A stretch of DNA of 64,000 nt, taken from NCBI RefSeq assembly GCF_029889905.1, contig NZ_JARANZ010000005.1, positions 62,001 to 126,000 of the forward strand, written 5' to 3'. Position 1 is the stretch's first letter. Each line of letters opens with the position of its first letter. Of the stretch, positions 19,066 to 28,915 are shown in pieces. The stretch comes from Chromohalobacter sp. 11-W. GTDB lineage: Bacteria; Pseudomonadota; Gammaproteobacteria; Pseudomonadales; Halomonadaceae. The translations under genes and the position numbers were made by a program. Under the pieces are notes generated by a model. That model was not told the DNA's origin, searched no databases, and was given only the letters and a program-made list of their open reading frames with translations.

Positions 19066-20637
19066 TTAGGATTTCTGGAACATGGCGAGCATCCGGCGCG
19101 TCACCAGGAAACCACCCACGATATTAATGGTGGCAATCAGCACCGAAATGCCGGCCAACAAGCCTACCAGCCAACTGCCCGACCCGATCTGCAAGACCGC
19201 GCCCAGGACGATGATGCCCGAGATGGCGTTGGTCACCGCCATCAACGGCGTATGAAGCGAGTGACTGACATTCCAGATCACTTGGAAACCCACGAAGCAG
19301 GCCAGTACGAACACAATGAAGTGCTGCATGAACGACGCTGGCGCCACCAGGCCCAGCAGGCCCATCACCACACCCCCGGCCACGAGCATGCCCACTTGGC
19401 GCTTGGTCTGGGCAAGGAAGGTGGCATGCTCAGCAGCCTTCTTCTCTTCAGCGGTGGGCTCCTTGGGTTTCTCCTTGGGCGCCGACTGCCCGATGGCCTT
19501 GACCTTGGGCGGCGGCGGCGGAAAGGTGATCTCGCCATGATGCGCCACGGTGACGCCACGAATCACGTCGTCTTCCATGTCGTGAACGATCACGCCATCC
19601 TTTTCCGGCGTCAGATCGGTGAGCATGTGACGAATATTGGTGGCGTAGAGCAGCGACGCCTGCGTCGCCATGCGCGAAGGGAAATCGGTATAGCCGACCA
19701 CGACCACACCGTTGTCGGTGACGATACGCTCGTCGGGTACGGTGAGATCGCAGTTACCGCCCTTCTCGGCCGCCAAGTCAACGATCACCGAGCCCGGCTT
19801 CATGGCCTGGACCATATCCTCGAGCCACAGTTTGGGCGCCGGCTTGCCCGGGATCAACGCGGTGGTGATGACGATATCCACCTCGGGCGCCTGCTCGCGG
19901 AATAGCGCCAGCTGCTTCTCGCGAAACTCGGGGCTGGAGGGGGCGGCATAACCACCAGAGCCCGAGCCATCCTGGCTGTCTTCGAAGTCGAGGAACAGGA
20001 ACTCGGCGCCCATCGACTCGATCTGCTCAGCCACTTCGGGGCGTACGTCGAAGGCACGTACCACGGCGCCCAGGCTGGTCGCTGTACCGATGGCCGAGAG
20101 CCCAGCGACGCCCGCGCCCACGACCAGCACCTTGGCCGGCGGTACCTTGCCCGCCGCCGTGACCTGACCGGTGAAAAAGCGTCCGAAATGATTGCCGGCC
20201 TCGATGACCGCCCGATAGCCGGCAATGTTGGCGGTGCTGGAAAGCGCATCCATCTTCTGAGCGCGCGAAATACGCGGCACCATGTCCATGGCCATGACCG
20301 TGGCACCGGTCGCCTTGCAACGCTCGAGCAAGTCCTCGTTCTGAGCCGGCCAGAAAAACGCGATCAGCGTCTGCCCCTCGCGCAGATAACCGACTTCCTC
20401 TTCGTCGGGTTCGCGTACCTTGATGACGACATCGGCCGCCGACCACAACGCCGCGCCGCCGTCGACAACCTCGACACCCGCATCGCGGTATGCATCGTCA
20501 TCGAAACCGGCTGCCCGCCCGGCGCCTGATTCAATGACGCATTCATGGCCGAGTTTCTGGATGTGCTGAGCACTTTCCGGCGTCAGCGCCACGCGCGCCT
20601 CGCCCTGGGCACGCTCCTTGGGAGCCCCAATTCTCAT
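19066..20637 (-). CDS. pntA: NAD(P) transhydrogenase subunit alpha (fused form)
   Basis: 523 residues in the fused E. coli-type arrangement: an NAD(H)-binding domain I (about 1-380, starting [20 protein letters not shown] with [16 protein letters not shown]) and a C-terminal part with four helices. The link between them is a proline- and lysine-rich stretch ([10 protein letters not shown], then charged residues about 385-410). The ATG at 20637 follows AGGAGGTG and overlaps the stop of a small upstream ORF (ATGA). Confidence 0.96.
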   Translation of the reverse strand: MRIGAPKERAQGEARVALTPESAQHIQKLGHECVIESGAGRAAGFDDDAYRDAGVEVVDGGAALWSAADVVIKVREPDEEEVGYLREGQTLIAFFWPAQNEDLLERCKATGATVMAMDMVPRISRAQKMDALSSTANIAGYRAVIEAGNHFGRFFTGQVTAAGKVPPAKVLVVGAGVAGLSAIGTATSLGAVVRAFDVRPEVAEQIESMGAEFLFLDFEDSQDGSGSGGYAAPSSPEFREKQLALFREQAPEVDIVITTALIPGKPAPKLWLEDMVQAMKPGSVIVDLAAEKGGNCDLTVPDERIVTDNGVVVVGYTDFPSRMATQASLLYATNIRHMLTDLTPEKDGVIVHDMEDDVIRGVTVAHHGEITFPPPPPKVKAIGQSAPKEKPKEPTAEEKKAAEHATFLAQTKRQVGMLVAGGVVMGLLGLVAPASFMQHFIVFVLACFVGFQVIWNVSHSLHTPLMAVTNAISGIIVLGAVLQIGSGSWLVGLLAGISVLIATINIVGGFLVTRRMLAMFQKS

Positions 20638-20708
20638 GCCGCACCTCCTGTTTCGTGTCGGATGGCACCTTGCCAGGCACCGCTTGTCATCTCTTCGGTG
20701 ATGTTCAT
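20634..20708 (-). CDS. Small ORF (24 aa) upstream of and overlapping pntA
   Basis: ATG 20708 is preceded by AAGGAGTCAAGG. The peptide begins [14 protein letters not shown] and ends ETGGAA, and its TGA overlaps the pntA ATG by four bases. A good ribosome-binding site plus ATGA overlap suggests it is translated and couples ribosomes into pntA. No membrane segment is present and I recognise no family. It could equally be an accident of the leader sequence. Confidence 0.45.
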   Translation of the reverse strand: MNITEEMTSGAWQGAIRHETGGAA

Positions 20709-21098
20709 CCTTGACTCCTTGCTCGTCGCATAGGGCTCTCCCTCATGGAATCTTGTGTCATGTCGATACATTGAAACGTAGTCATGCAAATAACACCGTC
20801 ATACATCAAGAACGTCGATGCATCTCGAATAAAAGATCTTATTTGTTTAAGGAAAAACGTCTTGAAAATCAACAGGAAAAACAAAATTTTCCATCATAAT
20901 CATTGAGTTATAGCAAGCATAACACTGCTCTTATGCCTCGAAATGAATCACAAGCCCTTGTTTTAACTTGAAATTATTTTATAAACACAACCTACCCATT
21001 CCCTTATAGCCATCATAAACGATACGTTATTTACACTTTGTCTCAGTTACGTCTTGCGCATATTGAAAGCGTGAATGCCGCTTTTCCGATAACGCTAT
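20709..21098. other. AT-rich intergenic region upstream of pntAB
   Basis: Roughly 20790-21060 is strongly AT-rich compared with the GC-rich flanks, with A/T runs such as those near 20870 and 20975. No ORF with a plausible ribosome-binding site is present. It should contain the pnt promoter. An 11-bp match (GTCATACATCA, 20798-20808) to the aldarate operator motif lies here. Confidence 0.6.
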
Positions 21099-21671
21099 TC
21101 AACAATCACGACACAGCTCCTCCACGCTCAGCACCTCGATACCCTGGCGTTCGAGAAGTGCAAGCCCCAATCCATGCAGGGTCTCGGCCTGCCAATGAAG
21201 GCCGCTGCGGTCCGTCAGTTCCTCATCGGCACAGGCATCGGCCAACACCGTCACCGAAAATCCGAGGCATTGCGCATGCCGCGCCAATGTAGAGATCGTG
21301 CCCAGCGTGGTAACCCCTGCCAAGACGAGATGCGAAATGCCGTGATGGTGCAGCCAGATATCGAGATCGGTATCGACAAAGGCGTCGTCGGTATGGGTCG
21401 TGACCACACGCTCGCCGGGAAGTGGCACGGCGCAGGGCATGGCCTCAGTACCCGCGTGATCGCTCCGGCAGGAGGCATGCGACTCACGCGAGAAACGTCG
21501 GACATGCACTATACAGCCTTCACCCCCTCTCCAATCATCCAGCAGTGCTGTCAGCGGCGCGACAAGCGTGGGCCGCGCAGGCGAGTGCAGCATGGACGCC
21601 ACGAGCAACGCGGCCGGCGCGTCGCGTGCCTCGTGAGGATGAAGGGGTAATACCTGACAGCGAGGTGCCAT
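21099..21671 (-). CDS. Isochorismatase-like protein lacking the catalytic triad
   Basis: 190 residues with the overall cysteine-hydrolase pattern: an N-terminal strand ALLVASML, a middle segment DDAFVDTDLDIWLHHHGISH, then LVLAGVTTLGTIS and VTVLADACADE. In active members the first strand ends in Asp (LLxIDxQ), a Lys precedes the AF segment, and a Cys follows GVxT. Here these positions read Ala/Ser, Thr/His and Thr (GVTTLGTIS). Hydrolase activity is therefore unlikely, and a binding or regulatory role is possible. It is monocistronic between pntA and selO on the minus strand. Confidence 0.7.
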   Translation of the reverse strand: MAPRCQVLPLHPHEARDAPAALLVASMLHSPARPTLVAPLTALLDDWRGGEGCIVHVRRFSRESHASCRSDHAGTEAMPCAVPLPGERVVTTHTDDAFVDTDLDIWLHHHGISHLVLAGVTTLGTISTLARHAQCLGFSVTVLADACADEELTDRSGLHWQAETLHGLGLALLERQGIEVLSVEELCRDC

Positions 21672-21788
21672 GACGCCTCCTTTCGACGAACCGCTTCGTC
21701 TTGAGTATGGCGCATCATGGCAATTGTCGAAAAAAGGCTGTCGCCAGACGCTGTCATACGACGCCGTGCGATGCGACGTCGTGGAATA

Positions 21789-23252
21789 TCATGACGAGCA
21801 GGAAAGGCAGATCACAGAGGCTTCCGGCGCCGGGGCGGCCGCCCAGCGCTCCATGCCCGGCTGCGGCGTAAAAGGGTCTTCGAGCAAGGCCCGGAATTCG
21901 GCCAACGGCGCCGTATCGCCCGCCTCCGCCGCCTCGATGACCTGCTGAATGAGGTGCGTACGCGGCACATAGAGAGGGTTGACCGCGTGCATGGCGTCAC
22001 GGCGCGACGCAGCATCACGCTCCTCTTCCTCAAGGCGCTGACGATAGCGCGACAGCCAAGCCGCCAGACCTTCGGCCGGCACCTCTTCATGCAGCCACTC
22101 GCCCTCATCGACAACCCATTCCCCCAGGGCACGAAAGGCCCGATGGTAGTCGGCCCCGGCGTCGGCCAGCAGCGTCAGCCAGTCCTGAACCAGTTGGGCG
22201 TCGCCATCTTGCGCGTACTCAAGCCCCAAGCGTGCCCGCATCAGACGCGCGTACTCCTGTTGCAGCGCCGGTTCGTACTCTGCTAGCTGCGTACGCAGCG
22301 CCTCTGGATCGGCCAACGGCGTCAGCGACTGGCCCAGTACCGAGAGGTTCCACAACCCTACCCCGGGTTGTTGATCGAAGGCGTAACGGCCCGAGGTATC
22401 GGTGTGGTTGGGCACCAGGGTGGGATCGTAGCGATCCATGAAGGCATAGGGCCCGTAGTCCAGCGTTAATCCCAGAATCGACATGTTGTCGGTATTCATC
22501 ACCGCATGGACGAAGCCATAAGCTTGCCAGGCGGCGATCAAGCGTGCCGTGCGTACGACCGTATCGCCGAACAGCGCCTCCGCCGGTGCCTCACTTTCCG
22601 CCAAGGATGGACGGTGGCGCGTAATGACATGCTCGACGAGACGCTGAAGGTCATCGTTGCGACGCGCCTGATACAGCCATTCGAAGTGCCCGAAGCGCAC
22701 ATGGCTGGGTGCCAGGCGCAATAGCGTCGCGCCGGGCTCGACCCGCTCGCGCTGGACCTTCTCGTCGTTGATCGACAGGGCCAGCGCCAGCGTCGTGGGA
22801 ACCCCCAGGCCCGCCATGGCCTCACCGGCGAGATATTCACGAATCGTCGAACGCAGCACCGCACGGCCATCGCCGAAACGCGAATACGGCGTTTGTCCGG
22901 CTCCCTTGAGATGCAGATCCCAGAAGCCGTCGTCGGTCGCCACTTCCCCCAGCAGCAGCCCACGCCCATCACCCAGGGCGGGGTTATAGACTCCAAACTG
23001 ATGGCCCGTATATTTCTGTGCCAGAGGGTCCATCCCCGATAATACGGTTTCACCCCCCATCACTTGGCGCAATGTCTCCCGCGACGGGGAATCGTCATTG
23101 AAAAGCGCAGGGTCGAGGCCTAGCGTATGGGCACCGCGCGGACTGATATCCACCAGTCGCGTGTTTTTCCAGGCTGCGGGACTGACCCGGGTGAAAAAGT
23201 CGTCGGGCAGACGCGCCCAAGCATTGTCGAAGCGCAGCGCATCGAGCGTCAT
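21789..23252 (-). CDS. selO: Protein adenylyltransferase SelO (YdiU family)
   Basis: 487 residues, the normal length. It is a kinase-like pseudokinase fold that transfers AMP to proteins. Recognisable parts are GDGRGLLLGEV, HLKGAGQTPYSRFGDGRAVLR (around residue 95-115), SHVRFGHFEWL and the metal-binding VMNTDNMSILGLTLDYGP. The C-terminus ends in CLSCSS, matching the Cys-containing tail that in some homologues carries selenocysteine. ATG 23252 is chosen because MTLDALRFDNAWARLP aligns with the family start; the longer frame upstream is not supported. Confidence 0.94.
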   Translation of the reverse strand: MTLDALRFDNAWARLPDDFFTRVSPAAWKNTRLVDISPRGAHTLGLDPALFNDDSPSRETLRQVMGGETVLSGMDPLAQKYTGHQFGVYNPALGDGRGLLLGEVATDDGFWDLHLKGAGQTPYSRFGDGRAVLRSTIREYLAGEAMAGLGVPTTLALALSINDEKVQRERVEPGATLLRLAPSHVRFGHFEWLYQARRNDDLQRLVEHVITRHRPSLAESEAPAEALFGDTVVRTARLIAAWQAYGFVHAVMNTDNMSILGLTLDYGPYAFMDRYDPTLVPNHTDTSGRYAFDQQPGVGLWNLSVLGQSLTPLADPEALRTQLAEYEPALQQEYARLMRARLGLEYAQDGDAQLVQDWLTLLADAGADYHRAFRALGEWVVDEGEWLHEEVPAEGLAAWLSRYRQRLEEEERDAASRRDAMHAVNPLYVPRTHLIQQVIEAAEAGDTAPLAEFRALLEDPFTPQPGMERWAAAPAPEASVICLSCSS

Positions 23253-23328
23253 GGTGAGACCTCGCGAAGGGGCATATGCACCTACTTTACACGCCCGGCA
23301 ACAACCGATAAAAGTGTGCCGAACTAGC

Positions 23329-23351
23329 AAAAACGCCGCCCGAAGGCGACG
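23329..23351 (-). terminator. Terminator of the Bax-like gene
   Basis: On the minus strand CGTCGCC, loop TTCG, GGCGGCG (one G-T pair), then TTTTT. It lies 25 bp beyond the stop at 23376 and separates this gene from selO. Confidence 0.85.
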
Positions 23352-23375
23352 TTGAGATACGGAGAAGGCAACGCC

Positions 23376-24218
23376 TCAGGCCGGGCTGTCTTCGGCGTCG
23401 TCGGTGCTGTGCTCGCGAATCAATTCAGCATTGGTGCGCAGCAGCGCCAACAGCACATCGAAATAATTGTCACGCACGGAGTAGCTGTCCAGTGTCCGAA
23501 TCAGTGACTCGGCACTGACGGGCGCTCCTTCTTCATTCTGCGCGGCCCGCGTTTGACGCATCGCGAGATACGCACGGTGCGTATTCAAGTTATGCAGGTA
23601 CGCTTCGATACTCGCCTGAACGCTATCGAAGTGCTGGTAATGGCGGTTACTACCGCGCTGTGCCAAGCCGCAGCCCTCACTGAAGCAACGCAAGCCGAAC
23701 AGGTTGTTGCCCTTGCGCGCGAAGCGCGAAGTCCCCCACCCCGACTCTTCGACGGCCTGGATGACCACCATTTCCAACGGCAACGTATCGACACGAGAGA
23801 GAAGGTACTCGAACGTGTTGGATGTGCCGCATTCGATCTGATAGCTATCGCACAATCGTTGAAGATGCGACCGCTGGGCATCGCTCAGCGAATCCTGACG
23901 CTCACGCACGTCGAGCAACCAATCACGTTGGGCCTGGATCTTGGCGTTTTCGGCTTCGACCAGCGGCACCAGCAACTCGAGAAACGCCGTTTTGCGCTCG
24001 GGCCCGGCCGCATATTCGCGCAGGTCCGGCATCTCCTCGACGGGGTCGAGAGCCGGCGTATCGATGTTGCTTTCGAGCGTCCGCTCGTCTCGCGAGGCAG
24101 ACGCGGCGTAGGCATCCATGGGTGGCGGCGTCACCGTCACACCAAGCGCCCCCAGCAATGTCGCCGCGACTACGCCACGCCACCACCGAGAAAAGAACAA
24201 GTCGTGTCGAATCGGCAT
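23376..24218 (-). CDS. Bax-like N-acetylglucosaminidase domain protein
   Basis: 280 residues. An N-terminal membrane anchor or signal (about residues 12-36) is followed by a linker and a glucosaminidase domain (PF01832 type, about residues 130-260). The catalytic Glu is in VIQAVEESGWGTSRFARKG, followed by NNLFGLRCF and the Y/F-rich SVQASIEAYLHNLNTH. This is the pattern of E. coli Bax and related peptidoglycan hydrolases acting in the periplasm. The start ATG 24218 has AAGGAGTCGTCTC upstream. The C-terminal tail is acidic. Confidence 0.85.
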   Translation of the reverse strand: MPIRHDLFFSRWWRGVVAATLLGALGVTVTPPPMDAYAASASRDERTLESNIDTPALDPVEEMPDLREYAAGPERKTAFLELLVPLVEAENAKIQAQRDWLLDVRERQDSLSDAQRSHLQRLCDSYQIECGTSNTFEYLLSRVDTLPLEMVVIQAVEESGWGTSRFARKGNNLFGLRCFSEGCGLAQRGSNRHYQHFDSVQASIEAYLHNLNTHRAYLAMRQTRAAQNEEGAPVSAESLIRTLDSYSVRDNYFDVLLALLRTNAELIREHSTDDAEDSPA

Positions 24219-24303
24219 GAGACGACTCCTTGAACATGAAGACGTCAGTCTAGCAACAACGAGCGTCCATGTTGAATCAATATTGTCACTATCGAAACGC
24301 AAC

Positions 24304-24326
24304 GGGCCGGCTCATAAGGCCGGCCC
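24304..24326 (-). terminator. Likely htpG terminator
   Basis: An 8-bp perfect stem GGGCCGGC/GCCGGCCC with a 7-nt loop lies 22 bp past the htpG stop. Only a short T-rich tail follows. Confidence 0.55.
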
Positions 24327-24348
24327 GGTAAGCGAACGCCAACGCCTA

Positions 24349-26247
24349 TCAGCTGCTCAAGAGCTTGTTGAGACGCTGGACATAGGTCGCGGGGTCCTCG
24401 AGATGCCCGCCCTCGGCGATGATCGCCTGATCGAGCAGGATCCGCGCGAGGTCATCGAACCTGGCGTCATCGGCACTTTCCAGGCGTGTCACCAATCCAT
24501 GCTCGGGGTTGAGTTCGAGGATCGGCTTGACCTCCGGCAGCGGCTGTCCGGCCGCTTCCATGAGGCGGCGCATCTGATAGCCCATGTCATGCTCGGAAAG
24601 TACGACACAGGCCGGCGAATCGGTCAGACGGTGCGTCACGCGCACTTCCTGTACCTCGTCGCCCAACGCAGCCTTGACGCGCTCGAGCAGTGACGCCTTG
24701 GCCTTGGCCGTCTCTTCCTGGGCTTTCTTTTCTTCCTCGTCGGCCATCTCGTCGAGATCGAGATCACCCTTGGCGACATCGACCAAGGACTTGCCGTCGT
24801 ATTCGGTGAGATGGCTCATTAGCCACTCGTCGATACGATCATGCAGCAAGAGTACTTCGATGCCCTTCTTGCGGAAGATTTCCAAATGCGGGCTGTGGCT
24901 TGCCGCATTGAAGCCATCGGCCACCAGGTAATAAATCTTCTGCTGACCTTCCTTCATGCGCTCCACGTAGCCGGCCAGCGACTGATCCTGAGTCGCGCTG
25001 TCGGTGTGTGTGGAAGAGAAACGCAACAGCTCGGCGACCTTGTCACGGTTGGCGAAGTCTTCCGCCGGCCCTTCCTTGAGCACGTTGCCGAAGGCATTCC
25101 AGAACGTCTGGTAAGCGTCTTCATCCTTGGCCAGCTTCTTGAGCATGTCCAGCGAGCGTTTGGTCAACGCGGACTTGAGCTTGTCGACCTGAGGATCTTT
25201 CTGCAGCAATTCACGCGAGATGTTGAGCGACAGATCCTTGGAGTCGACCACACCCTTGATGAAACGCAGATACAGCGGCAGGAACTGCTCGGCGTCGTCC
25301 ATGATGAACACGCGCTGCGCATAGAGCTTGAGCCCACGTACGCCCTCGCGTTGATTGAGATCGAATGGCGCGCGCCCCGGCACGTAAAGCAAGCTGGTGT
25401 ATTCGAGCGTGCCTTCGACCTTGTTATGGCTCCAGATCAGCGGGTCGCTGAAGTCGTGCGCCACGTGCTTATAGAATGCCTTGTATTCATCATCGCTGAT
25501 TTCTTCCTTGGGCCGCACCCACAGCGCCGTCGCCTCGTTGACGGTTTCCCAGGTGACGGTTTCGCTACCCTCGATCTCGTTGCCTTCTTCATCGTGGGCC
25601 TTCTCGACCTTGGGCATGCGCACCGGGACTTCGATGTGATCGGAGTAGGTGCGTACGAGATGCTTGAGGCGCTCGGCGTCGGCGAATTCCTTCGCGTCTT
25701 CCTTCAAGTGCAGCACGATTTCGGTGCCGCGTTCGGCCTTGTCGATATCCGCGATATCGAATTCGCCTTCACCACGGGAATGCCATTCCACGCCCTGTTC
25801 CTGATCGACACGGCGCGTGCGCACGGTGATTTCATCGGAAACGATGAAGCCAGAATAGAAGCCCACACCGAATTGACCGATCAACTTGGCATCTTTCTGC
25901 TTTTCGCCGGAGAGCTGCTGGAGGAATTCCGCCGTGCCGCTGCGAGCGATAGTGCCCAGGTTCTGGATGACCTCGTCGCGACTCATGCCGATGCCGTTAT
26001 CACGCACGGTGACGGTGCCCGCCTCGGCATCGTGCTCGATCTCGACGCGCAACTCGCTATCATTGCCATACAGCGCATCGTTGTCCAACGCCTCGTAGCG
26101 CAGCTTGTCGCAGGCATCCGCGGCATTGGAAATCAGCTCACGCAGGAAGATCTCCCGGTTGGAATACAGGGAGTGGATCATCAACTGCAAGAGCTGTTTG
26201 ACTTCGGTCTGGAAGCCCATTGTTTCGGCTTGAGTGGCGGTAGTCAT
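24349..26247 (-). CDS. htpG: Molecular chaperone HtpG (Hsp90)
   Basis: 632 residues, standard for bacterial Hsp90. The GHKL ATPase domain shows [18 protein letters not shown] (residues 39-56), VRDNGIGM and [12 protein letters not shown]. The middle domain includes [23 protein letters not shown] with the catalytic Arg region. The C-terminal dimerisation domain ends near LNKLLSS. It is a cytosolic ATP-dependent chaperone. It is monocistronic, and no heat-shock promoter was confidently identified in the 26.25-26.4 kb gap. Confidence 0.97.
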   Translation of the reverse strand: MTTATQAETMGFQTEVKQLLQLMIHSLYSNREIFLRELISNAADACDKLRYEALDNDALYGNDSELRVEIEHDAEAGTVTVRDNGIGMSRDEVIQNLGTIARSGTAEFLQQLSGEKQKDAKLIGQFGVGFYSGFIVSDEITVRTRRVDQEQGVEWHSRGEGEFDIADIDKAERGTEIVLHLKEDAKEFADAERLKHLVRTYSDHIEVPVRMPKVEKAHDEEGNEIEGSETVTWETVNEATALWVRPKEEISDDEYKAFYKHVAHDFSDPLIWSHNKVEGTLEYTSLLYVPGRAPFDLNQREGVRGLKLYAQRVFIMDDAEQFLPLYLRFIKGVVDSKDLSLNISRELLQKDPQVDKLKSALTKRSLDMLKKLAKDEDAYQTFWNAFGNVLKEGPAEDFANRDKVAELLRFSSTHTDSATQDQSLAGYVERMKEGQQKIYYLVADGFNAASHSPHLEIFRKKGIEVLLLHDRIDEWLMSHLTEYDGKSLVDVAKGDLDLDEMADEEEKKAQEETAKAKASLLERVKAALGDEVQEVRVTHRLTDSPACVVLSEHDMGYQMRRLMEAAGQPLPEVKPILELNPEHGLVTRLESADDARFDDLARILLDQAIIAEGGHLEDPATYVQRLNKLLSS

Positions 26248-26400
26248 GGTCGAAATTCCCCTGTGGCCATAACGGATGCATGTTAAACGGTGAAGAATGT
26301 GACGATAGATGTCGTCATGCGCATCGATATGGGGGCCGCGCGAGACTTTTCAAGCGCTTGCGGCTCGACCCAAGCGTTCCCATGGGCAGGGACTTCAACT

Positions 26401-26733
26401 TCAGGGTGTGGTATCGGGCGGGTCGATGCCTTTCCAGTGGCGGTAAGGCGCAAGCGAATGGTCGACGCGGGTCAGCAACCAGCCGACGATGAAGACGTCA
26501 TCGATCACGCCGATGAGCATCAGGAAATCGGGGATGATATCGAATGGCATGATCAAGTAGGCCACCGCCGCCGTCATCCAACCGCAGGCCGCCCAGGGCA
26601 CGGGGCGATAGCGACCCGCCATCACGTCGCCCAGCATGGGCACGAACACACGCAACGCGCGGGCAATGCGCATCAGTGCCCCGCTACGCTGCTTGAGCCG
26701 CGACCACCGGGCCAGTCCTCGCATGAATTTCAT
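26401..26733 (-). CDS. DUF1232 (YkvA-type) small membrane protein
   Basis: 110 residues with the DUF1232 core YLIMPFDIIPDFLMLIGVIDD (quoted to 21 positions around residues 65-85; key motif PFDIIPD...GVIDD) in two hydrophobic segments. The function of the family is unknown. ATG 26733 has AAGGAGG six bases upstream and gives a basic N-terminus (MKFMRGLARWSRLKQR). The longer frame to 26799 is less likely. It stands alone between htpG and slt, divergent from slt. Confidence 0.85.
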   Translation of the reverse strand: MKFMRGLARWSRLKQRSGALMRIARALRVFVPMLGDVMAGRYRPVPWAACGWMTAAVAYLIMPFDIIPDFLMLIGVIDDVFIVGWLLTRVDHSLAPYRHWKGIDPPDTTP

Positions 26734-26871
26734 GGCATGCCTCCTTGGCGTTGCGTGCTTGCTGGCGTCATCATGCAGGGTGTCGCCGTTCGACAACACT
26801 ACCCAAGGCGCGTCCCCTGAGCGAGGATGATCACATCATTATCCCGCCAGGCAAGCAAGGAGACATGGAAG

Positions 26872-28857
26872 ATGCTCGCATCGCGGCTTCGCCAACGCTG
26901 GCTGACCCTATTATCGGTGGCCTCGCTAGGACTTGCGTTACAGGCCACCGACGTCCAGGCGCAATCCGACACGCAGACGCTCGACGCTGCGGATCGCGCC
27001 ATGAAAGACGCACTCGCCGCTGCCCGCGATCACCGCTGGTCACGCATCGATGACGCTGCTATCGATGATCACGTGCTGGCCGGATACGTGGAATATCATC
27101 GGCTCAAGGCGCACCTGACGAGCGCCCCCGCGGTAGAGGTAGAAAGCTACATCGCACGCCATACCGACTCGCCCCTCTCGAACTGGATGCGCGGCCAGGC
27201 ACAGATCGCGTTTGGCCGCGACGGCCGCTTCGATGATCTGCTGGCCATCAGCGATGGCAAGCCCTCGGGCACCATCCGGCAATGTTATTACTACACCGCC
27301 CTGCTCGATCGCCAACCACAAGAAGCCGCGCAAGGCGGACGCGAACTATGGCGAGTCGGACATTCGCAACCCGATGCCTGCGATCGGCTGTTCGATACCT
27401 TGCGCGAACGCGGCGACATCGACGAGGGCGATATCTGGACGCGGCTGACACTGGCCTGGCAAGGCGGCGAGAGTCGCCTCGTCGACTATCTGGCAGACCA
27501 GCTCGACGGCGACTGGGACGCCGGTATCGGCGCACTCGAGCGCCTGCGCAGTAACTACGCGGCCATTACCCAGATCCCCACCGATATTGGCCCTCAAGGA
27601 CAAGGCAGCGGTGCGCTCTTCACCGCCGCGATGCACAATTTCACGCGCGCCGACACGGAAGCCGCGCTCGAGGCCTGGCGCAAGATCGCGCCCCACCTCT
27701 CGTTGAGCGATACGCAACGCCACACCATCGAACATGATCTGGCGTTCTATTCGATGGTGCGCGACGTCGACAACAATCTCGGTTGGGCCGACGACGCCTT
27801 GCCCCGTCTTGCAGATGGCGACCTGTTCGAACTGCGGGTACGCAATGCCCTGGCCGATCAAGATTGGGGCGAGGTCATCGACTGGATCGATGCGATGCCG
27901 GAAGCCACCCGCCAGAAAGCCCATTGGCAATACTGGCTGGGCCGCGCACTCAATCAGCGCGGCGACACCGAGTCCGCGCAGGCCGCTTGGCAACTTGCCG
28001 CCCAGGAGCGCGGATTCTTTGCCTTCGCGGCCGCCGACAAGCTCGGTCAGCCCTATGCCTTGAACATGGACATGCCCGACGTCACGCCACTGCAAGGCGA
28101 ACTGGCCGCCATGCGACCCAGCGTCCAGCGCAGCGAGGCCCTGCGGCGCATCGACGAGCCAGGGCTGGCGCGTAGCGAATGGTTCCACGCCATTGGTCAA
28201 GCCAGCGCGTCCGATGCCGCCGCACTCAACGCCTACGCGCTCGAACGGGGTTGGTACGACCTGGCCGTGCATGGGGCAATCATGGCCCAGCAATGGGATG
28301 CCCTGGCCTGGCGCTTTCCTCCCGCGTATCAAGCGGACTTCACTCAATGGGGGCAACGCAACGGTGTCGATCCCTATCTGCTGATGGCGATTTCCCGGCG
28401 GGAGAGCGCATTCAATCGCCAAGCCGTTTCACCGGTCGGCGCACGCGGACTCATGCAGCTCATGCCGGGCACCGCATCGCATGTCAGTCGTAACCTGGAC
28501 ATCGACGCGCCAAGCCTCGGCGAGCTCTTCGAACCGACCACCAATATTCGCTTGGGGAGCGCTTACATTCGCGACATGATGGAGCGCTATCGAGGCAACC
28601 GTCTCGCCGCCGCAGCGGCTTACAACGCTGGCCCCGGTCGGGTCGACCGTTGGCTTCGCGAGGCTTCCGGTAATTTCGACCTTTTCGTGGAGCGAATTCC
28701 GTACCACGAAACTCGCGCCTACGTACAAGCCGTGCTGACGTATCGAGTCATCTTCGAGAGCCTCGCCAAACAAGGCGATTCGCAAGGCGTCGCACTGCTG
28801 ACCCAAGACGAACGTGAAGGCATTTACGACACCACGCTGCTGGCCTGTAACCCGTAA
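26872..28857 (+). CDS. slt: Soluble lytic murein transglycosylase
   Basis: 661 residues, similar to Slt70 (645). It has a signal peptide (about residues 1-31, ending TDVQAQ), a long alpha-helical superhelical U/L domain, and a C-terminal lysozyme-like catalytic domain. The catalytic Glu is in LLMAISRRESAFNRQAVSP (about residue 505), followed by GARGLMQLMPGTA and AAAAYNAGPGRVDRWL. It cleaves the MurNAc-GlcNAc bond to give 1,6-anhydro-muropeptides in the periplasm. The ATG at 26872 has AAGGAG upstream. Confidence 0.95.
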   Translation: MLASRLRQRWLTLLSVASLGLALQATDVQAQSDTQTLDAADRAMKDALAAARDHRWSRIDDAAIDDHVLAGYVEYHRLKAHLTSAPAVEVESYIARHTDSPLSNWMRGQAQIAFGRDGRFDDLLAISDGKPSGTIRQCYYYTALLDRQPQEAAQGGRELWRVGHSQPDACDRLFDTLRERGDIDEGDIWTRLTLAWQGGESRLVDYLADQLDGDWDAGIGALERLRSNYAAITQIPTDIGPQGQGSGALFTAAMHNFTRADTEAALEAWRKIAPHLSLSDTQRHTIEHDLAFYSMVRDVDNNLGWADDALPRLADGDLFELRVRNALADQDWGEVIDWIDAMPEATRQKAHWQYWLGRALNQRGDTESAQAAWQLAAQERGFFAFAAADKLGQPYALNMDMPDVTPLQGELAAMRPSVQRSEALRRIDEPGLARSEWFHAIGQASASDAAALNAYALERGWYDLAVHGAIMAQQWDALAWRFPPAYQADFTQWGQRNGVDPYLLMAISRRESAFNRQAVSPVGARGLMQLMPGTASHVSRNLDIDAPSLGELFEPTTNIRLGSAYIRDMMERYRGNRLAAAAAYNAGPGRVDRWLREASGNFDLFVERIPYHETRAYVQAVLTYRVIFESLAKQGDSQGVALLTQDEREGIYDTTLLACNP

Positions 28858-28863
28858 ACGCAA

Positions 28864-28892
28864 GCGCCGACGCCCCTCAAGGGCGTCGGCGC
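28864..28892. terminator. Hairpin between convergent slt and the LysE-family gene
   Basis: A 12-bp perfect stem GCGCCGACGCCC/GGGCGTCGGCGC with a 5-nt loop begins 7 bp after the slt stop. There is no U-tract. It can serve both strands. Confidence 0.6.
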
Positions 28893-28915
28893 ATCACCAA
28901 AGCTTGTGAACTTTC

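Noticed and set aside
17560-19905. 781-codon open frame on the plus strand opposite pntB/pntA
   Set aside because: It is fully antisense to two certain genes, has a His/Arg/Gln-rich composition typical of reverse frames in GC-rich DNA, and shows no family motif.
24841-26286. 481-codon plus-strand frame opposite htpG
   Set aside because: Mirror of htpG codon bias; no ribosome-binding site or recognisable domain.
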